DNA from: CAVVXX01 sp052389895
GTDB taxonomy: Bacteria > Pseudomonadota > Alphaproteobacteria > Micropepsales > Micropepsaceae
Direction: 5' to 3'
Length of the DNA stretch: 26,474 nucleotides
Assembly (NCBI GenBank): GCA_052389895.1
Contig: JBQTHM010000051.1
Location: forward strand, 1-26,474
Shown here: positions 22,691 through 26,474 of the stretch, piece after piece
Numbering within the stretch: position 1 is the first letter of the stretch
Layout: each line of letters opens with the position of its first letter
Made by a program: the position numbers and the translations under genes
The notes under the pieces: model-generated
What the model saw: the letters and a program-made list of their open reading frames with translations, nothing else
Databases searched by the model: none
Told to the model about the DNA's origin: nothing

Positions 22691-23160
22691 CAGGCTTTCT
22701 CCTTGCGCTTGGCCGGCCGTTTCTTCTTGGCCGGCGCGGCTGCTTTTGGCATTACCTCTTCCTTCTCCACCGCAGGCTCCACCACGGGCGCACGTTTTTC
22801 CTCGACGACAATCGTTATCTGACTGAAGGGCTTCTGGATGCTGGCGGCCCGGCCGCGCGCACGCGGATGGAAGCGGCGAAGCACCATATTCTTGCCCACA
22901 GATGCTTCAACCACGACGAGATCGTCCACATCCAAGTCGTGGTTGTTTTCGGCATTCGCGATGGCCGATTGCAATACTTTCCTCACATCGCGTGCGATGC
23001 GTTTGGGCGAGAATGTCAGCGTAGCCAGCGCGTTTTCCGCCTTTTGCCCGCGGATCGATTGCGCGACGAGATTCAATTTGCGCGGCGATATGCGCAGATT
23101 CGCACCGACGGCGCGAGCCTGCGTATCCTTGAGCGTACGTGCATGTGTCTGTTTACCCAT
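22690..23160 (-). CDS. rplV: 50S ribosomal protein L22 with C-terminal tail
   Basis: The core (~125 residues) shows NLRISPRKLNLVAQSIRGQK, VLQSAIANAENNHDLDVDDL and the tunnel-lining hairpin RRFHPRARGRAASIQKPFSQ. About 30 extra residues form a Pro/Ala/Lys-rich tail ending KKKRPAKRKEKA. Total 156 against the usual ~110-130. Confidence 0.97.
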   Translation of the reverse strand: MGKQTHARTLKDTQARAVGANLRISPRKLNLVAQSIRGQKAENALATLTFSPKRIARDVRKVLQSAIANAENNHDLDVDDLVVVEASVGKNMVLRRFHPRARGRAASIQKPFSQITIVVEEKRAPVVEPAVEKEEVMPKAAAPAKKKRPAKRKEKA

Positions 23161-23163
23161 GAC

Positions 23164-23508
23164 TTACGATCCCGGGGCTTTCGGTGCCGCACCTGGTGCA
23201 GCTCTGGGTGCGGACGGCACGCCCTCGGCTTCAGTGCGCGTGGCTTTTTTGTCCGACGAATGACCGTAAAACACGCGCGTAGGCGCGAACTCGCCGAATT
23301 TGTGCCCGATCATGTCTTCCGTGACGAGAACAGGGATGTGCTTACGGCCGTTATAAACGCCAAAGGTGAGGCCCACGAATTGCGGCAGGATGGTCGACCG
23401 GCGCGACCACGTCTTGATCACGTCCTTGCGGCCGCTGCCGCGCGCGGCTTCCGCTTTCTTCAGCAGATAGCCGTCTATAAAGGGACCTTTCCAGACCGAT
23501 CGTGTCAT
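23164..23508 (-). CDS. rpsS: 30S ribosomal protein S19 with C-terminal tail
   Basis: The first 92 residues are standard S19: SVWKGPFIDGYLLKKAE, IKTWSRRSTILPQFVGLTFG, and HKFGEFAPTRVFYGHSSDKK. A further ~22 residues are Ala/Pro/Gly-rich. S19 sits in the head near the A site. Three bases separate it from rplV. Confidence 0.97.
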   Translation of the reverse strand: MTRSVWKGPFIDGYLLKKAEAARGSGRKDVIKTWSRRSTILPQFVGLTFGVYNGRKHIPVLVTEDMIGHKFGEFAPTRVFYGHSSDKKATRTEAEGVPSAPRAAPGAAPKAPGS

Positions 23509-23512
23509 AGCC

Positions 23513-24352
23513 TTACCCTTGCAGTTTCCGCGCGTGACGCGAGCGAACCACGAATTTGTCGGTACGTTTGTTCTTCCGCGTCTTTGCGCCCTTGGTCGGC
23601 TTGCCCCATGGCGTCACAGGATGGCGGCCACCCTTGGTGCGGCCTTCGCCGCCGCCATGCGGATGGTCGATCGGGTTCATGGCCGTGCCACGCACCGCGG
23701 GCCGCTTGCCGCGCCACACGTTGCGGCCGGCCTTGCCGATGACCTCGTTCATATGATCAGGGTTGGATACCGCGCCGATAGTAGCCATGCATTCGAGCGG
23801 TACGCGTCGTACCTCCGACGAATTCAGGCGCAATATCGCGTAGCCCGCATCGCGGCCGAGATATTGCGCATAGGAGCCCGCCGCGCGCGCGATCTGCCCG
23901 CCTTTGCCTGGCTTGATTTCGATGTTGTGAACCACTGTTCCAACCGGCACGGCCGACAGCGGCATCGCGTTGCCTGGCTTCACGTCCACCTTGCCGCCGG
24001 CAATAACCGTGTCGCCTGGCGCAAGACGCTGCGGCGCCAGGATGTAGGACAGTTCGCCGTCTTTGTATTTTACGAGCGCAATGAAAGCCGAACGGTTGGG
24101 ATCGTATTCCAGCCTTTCTACTTTCGCGGGCACATCCTGCTTGCCCCGCTTGAAATCGACGACACGATAGCTCTGCTTGTGACCGCCGCCGCGCCAGCGC
24201 ACCGTAACCCGCCCCGAATTGTTGCGGCCGGCGTACTCCTTCTTTCCCTTGGTCAACGCTTTTAGCGGCGCGCCCTTGTGCAACAAGGATCGGTCCACCA
24301 GCACCAGTTGGCGCTGGCCGGGCGTCGTAGGCTTGTGGGTTTTCAGTGCCAT
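23513..24352 (-). CDS. rplB: 50S ribosomal protein L2
   Basis: The 279 residues match L2 length. Blocks include NNSGRVTVRWRGGGHKQSYR, YILAPQRLAPGDTV and the peptidyl-transferase-centre segment AMNPIDHPHGGGEGRTKGGR near 220-245. The C-terminus ends RTDKFVVRSRHARKLQG. L2 is needed for subunit joining and peptidyl-transferase activity. Confidence 0.99.
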   Translation of the reverse strand: MALKTHKPTTPGQRQLVLVDRSLLHKGAPLKALTKGKKEYAGRNNSGRVTVRWRGGGHKQSYRVVDFKRGKQDVPAKVERLEYDPNRSAFIALVKYKDGELSYILAPQRLAPGDTVIAGGKVDVKPGNAMPLSAVPVGTVVHNIEIKPGKGGQIARAAGSYAQYLGRDAGYAILRLNSSEVRRVPLECMATIGAVSNPDHMNEVIGKAGRNVWRGKRPAVRGTAMNPIDHPHGGGEGRTKGGRHPVTPWGKPTKGAKTRKNKRTDKFVVRSRHARKLQG

Positions 24353-24359
24353 GCGTGCC

Positions 24360-24647
24360 TCACAATCCCGTCGTGATATCGATCTGGTGGCCTTCCTCCA
24401 GGGTCACGATCGCCTTCTTCACATCGCTGCGCTCATAGCGCTTGCCGCGGAATGCCTTTGGCTTGCCTTTTGCTCGCACCGTGTTCACCGCCTTCACCTT
24501 GACCTTGAACAGTTCTTCCACCGCCCTGGCAATCTGCGGTTTTGTAGCCGCAAGCGGCACGCGGAAAATCACCTGGTTCACTTCGGAAAGCCGCGTGGAC
24601 TTTTCCGTGATCACTGGGGAAAGAATGATGTCGTGGCTCGTTCTCAT
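24360..24647 (-). CDS. rplW: 50S ribosomal protein L23
   Basis: The 95 residues include SPVITEKSTRLSEVNQVIFR, KPQIARAVEELFKVKVKAVN and KPKAFRGKRYERSDVKKAIV, standard for L23 at the tunnel exit where trigger factor and SRP dock. The ATG overlaps the rplD stop as ATGA. Confidence 0.98.
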   Translation of the reverse strand: MRTSHDIILSPVITEKSTRLSEVNQVIFRVPLAATKPQIARAVEELFKVKVKAVNTVRAKGKPKAFRGKRYERSDVKKAIVTLEEGHQIDITTGL

Positions 24648-25261
24648 GCGAGCCTCTCTTCGATAGCCTTCACGGCGGCCTTGGTAAGCACCAGCGTTTC
24701 ACTGCGCAAAATGTCGTAGACGTTCAGGCCCGTCGCCGGCAACAACGTTACGTCGGGGAGATTGCGTGCGGACTTCGTGAACTTCTCTTCGAGCGCGCTA
24801 TCCACAATGAGCGCGTTTTTTGCTCCGAGTTTGGCCAAGCTCTTTGCAAGTGTCTTTGTTTTGATTTCCTTCGCAGCAGCCTCGTCCACGACGACGATCT
24901 TAGCTTCCTTCGCTTTAGCGGAGAGCGCGTGTTTCAAGCCCAATACGCGTACCTTTTTTGGCAAGCTAAACTCATGGCTGCGCAGAACTGGGCCCATTGC
25001 CTTGCCGCCGCCCACGAACAACGGCGCAGACCGCGCGCCGTGGCGCGCGCTGCCCGTGCCCTTTTGGCGGTACCACTTCTTTGTCGTGCGGTTCACTTCG
25101 CCGCGGGTCTTTGTCTTGTGCGATCCCGCGCGACGCTTGGCGAGCTGCCAGGTGACCACGCGTTGTAAAATGTCTTCGCGCGGCGTAAGGCCGAAGATGT
25201 CGTCCTTGAGCTCGATTTCGCCGGCGGCTTTGGCGTCCAGGGTTACAACTTTGTGTTTCAT
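24644..25261 (-). CDS. rplD: 50S ribosomal protein L4
   Basis: The 205 residues contain TRGEVNRTTKKWYRQKGTGS and ARHGARSAPLFVGGGKAMGP (the long tunnel loop, about 50-90), then VLGLKHALSAKAKE. In E. coli L4 represses the S10 operon through the leader before rpsJ; no such leader is visible in the 32 bases between tuf and rpsJ here. Confidence 0.98.
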   Translation of the reverse strand: MKHKVVTLDAKAAGEIELKDDIFGLTPREDILQRVVTWQLAKRRAGSHKTKTRGEVNRTTKKWYRQKGTGSARHGARSAPLFVGGGKAMGPVLRSHEFSLPKKVRVLGLKHALSAKAKEAKIVVVDEAAAKEIKTKTLAKSLAKLGAKNALIVDSALEEKFTKSARNLPDVTLLPATGLNVYDILRSETLVLTKAAVKAIEERLA

Positions 25262-25265
25262 CGCC

Positions 25266-25994
25266 TCACCCTTCCGCCTTCTTTTCTTCCGGCTGCGCAG
25301 ACGCCTCGGCTTTGGCCTCGCGTTTCTTTACGGCGGCCGGCAGCGGCGCTTCCTTAGGAAGCGGGCGCTTCGCGGCTTCCCGCACCATAACCCAGCCGCC
25401 CTTCGCACCGGGCACCGCGCCGCGCACCATGATGAGGCCGCGATCGACGTCCACCTTCGCGATTTCTAAATTCTGCGTGGTAACGCGCTCGACGCCGTAA
25501 TGGCCGTGCATTTTCTTGTTCTTGAATACCTTGCCGGGGTCCTGGCGCCCACCCGTGCCACCCAGCGAGCGGTGCGAAATGGATACGCCGTGGCTCGCCT
25601 CAAGCCCACGGAAATTCCAGCGCTTCATCGCGCCTGCGAATCCGCGCCCGATGGTGATACCGGTGACGTCCACCATCTGGCCGGGCACAAAATGGGAGGC
25701 GAGTATCTGGTCGCCCACCTCCAACATATTCTTTTCGTCCACGCGGAATTCGCCGAGCTTGCGCTTGGGCTCAACCTGCTGTTTCGCAAAGCGGCCGCGT
25801 TCGGGCTTGCTCACGCTTTTTGCCTTCACAAAGCCCGAGCCGAGCTGGACGGCGGCGTAGCCGTCCTTTTCCTTCGTCCGTGTGGCGACGACCTGGCACT
25901 TGTCCAGCTTGAGCACGGTGACGGGCACATGCCGCCCGTCCTCCAGAAAGAGGCGGGTCATGCCGATCTTCTGTGTGATGACGCCGGTGCGCAT
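25266..25994 (-). CDS. rplC: 50S ribosomal protein L3 with C-terminal tail
   Basis: The 242 residues include RTGVITQKIGMTRLFLEDGR, GRGFAGAMKRWNFRGLEASH, the conserved SLGGTGGRQDPGKVFKNKKM loop and HYGVERVTTQNLEIAKVDVD. About 30 residues at the C-terminus are an Ala/Lys/Glu tail (AEASAQPEEKKAEG at the end). L3 is an early assembly protein close to the peptidyl-transferase centre. Confidence 0.98.
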   Translation of the reverse strand: MRTGVITQKIGMTRLFLEDGRHVPVTVLKLDKCQVVATRTKEKDGYAAVQLGSGFVKAKSVSKPERGRFAKQQVEPKRKLGEFRVDEKNMLEVGDQILASHFVPGQMVDVTGITIGRGFAGAMKRWNFRGLEASHGVSISHRSLGGTGGRQDPGKVFKNKKMHGHYGVERVTTQNLEIAKVDVDRGLIMVRGAVPGAKGGWVMVREAAKRPLPKEAPLPAAVKKREAKAEASAQPEEKKAEG

Positions 25995-26004
25995 CAGCCC
26001 ATCC

Positions 26005-26313
26005 TCATAACTTGATCTCGACGTCCACGCCGGCGGCGAGGTCGAGCTTCATCAGCGCGTCCACCGTCTGCGGCGTAGGGTCAATAATGTCGAGCAGCCG
26101 CTTGTGTGTGCGTATTTCGAACTGCTCACGGCTTTTCTTGTCCACGTGCGGGGAGCGGTTGACTGTATAGCGCTCGATGCGCGTGGGCAGCGGGATCGGC
26201 CCACGCACCTGAGCGCCCGTGCGCTTTGCCGTGTTCACGATTTCCTTCGTGGAATTGTCGAGAATACGGTGGTCGAACGCCTTCAGCCGTATGCGGATAT
26301 TCTGGCCTTGCAT
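26005..26313 (-). CDS. rpsJ: 30S ribosomal protein S10
   Basis: The 102 residues carry RIRLKAFDHRILDNSTKEIV, RGPIPLPTRIERYTVNRSPH and KKSREQFEIRTHKRLLDIID. S10 also acts in transcription antitermination as NusE. GGAGGAA precedes the ATG. It follows tuf by 32 bases and heads the S10 part of the cluster. Confidence 0.98.
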   Translation of the reverse strand: MQGQNIRIRLKAFDHRILDNSTKEIVNTAKRTGAQVRGPIPLPTRIERYTVNRSPHVDKKSREQFEIRTHKRLLDIIDPTPQTVDALMKLDLAAGVDVEIKL

Positions 26314-26345
26314 TTCTGTGTTCCTCCGATACGGCTGCCCGCACC

Positions 26346-26474
26346 CTATTTAATGATCTTGGCGACGACGCCGGCGCCGACGGTTCTTCCGCCCTCGCGG
26401 ATGGCGAAGCGGAGCTTTTCTTCCATGGCGATGGGAACGATGAGCTCCACTTCCATGGTCACATTGTCGCCCGG
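26346..26474 (-). CDS. tuf: Elongation factor Tu, 3' end only
   Basis: The window cuts the gene. The visible 42 codons and TAG stop encode PGDNVTMEVELIVPIAMEEK, then LRFAIREGGRTVGAGVVAKI and IK, the invariable C-terminus of EF-Tu domain 3. EF-Tu delivers aminoacyl-tRNA to the ribosome. Alphaproteobacterial clusters often read tuf-rpsJ, as here. Confidence 0.97.
   Translation of the reverse strand, partial: PGDNVTMEVELIVPIAMEEKLRFAIREGGRTVGAGVVAKIIK

Noticed and set aside
26314..26345. An L4-binding S10 leader before rpsJ
   Set aside because: Only 32 bases separate tuf from rpsJ, with a Shine-Dalgarno and no hairpin of note.

Overview
The window comes from an alphaproteobacterial chromosome, order not resolvable by eye. 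The evidence is the gene order of the ribosomal cluster (adk between secY and rpsM, no map, infA or rpmJ), an ATP12-family F1-ATPase assembly chaperone, a rarA/rluC/atp12/pccB neighbourhood, and a core that is GC-rich (about 60-65% in the lines I counted). Almost all genes lie on the minus strand.

Positions 1-833 are a repeat-rich patch. A DUF559 (Vsr-like nuclease fold) gene sits between perfect 28-bp inverted repeats, next to a truncated copy of its own left end and a second type of palindromic repeat. Positions 834-1517 hold two unrecognised small genes of clearly lower GC. Positions 1520-6767 (minus) are a tightly packed run: rluC-type pseudouridine synthase, a bicupin, the ATP12 chaperone, a TetR regulator and the acyl-CoA (propionyl-CoA) carboxylase beta subunit. 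Several junctions are ATGA overlaps. The ATP12 gene carries about 190 bp of palindromic repeat inserted in frame near its 5' end.

Positions 6767-8442 (plus) form a small transcription unit: a sigma70-like promoter, a fluoride (crcB-type) riboswitch with the full pseudoknot, a CPA2-type cation/proton antiporter, and one nucleotide later a Trp-rich 111-residue protein I do not recognise. This is probably a fluoride-resistance operon and is the most interesting locus here.

Positions 8439-11119 (minus) encode RarA and a DegP/HtrA-type periplasmic protease. The protease diverges from a small membrane protein (11238-11780) across a perfect inverted repeat that contains both candidate -10 boxes. 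A bidirectional terminator at 11803-11827 separates that membrane gene from the ribosomal cluster.

Positions 11852-26474 (minus) are the S10-spc-alpha ribosomal supercluster, read from the right end: tuf (3' end only), rpsJ, rplC, rplD, rplW, rplB, rpsS, rplV, rpsC, rplP, rpmC, rpsQ, rplN, rplX, rplE, rpsN, rpsH, rplF, rplR, rpsE, rpmD, rplO, secY, adk, rpsM, rpsK, rpoA, rplQ. A strong internal promoter and a structured leader precede rpsM. Many of these ribosomal proteins carry low-complexity Lys/Ala/Pro/Glu-rich extensions. No gene-free stretch exceeds 300 bases, and I saw no tRNA, rRNA, CRISPR array or transposase.
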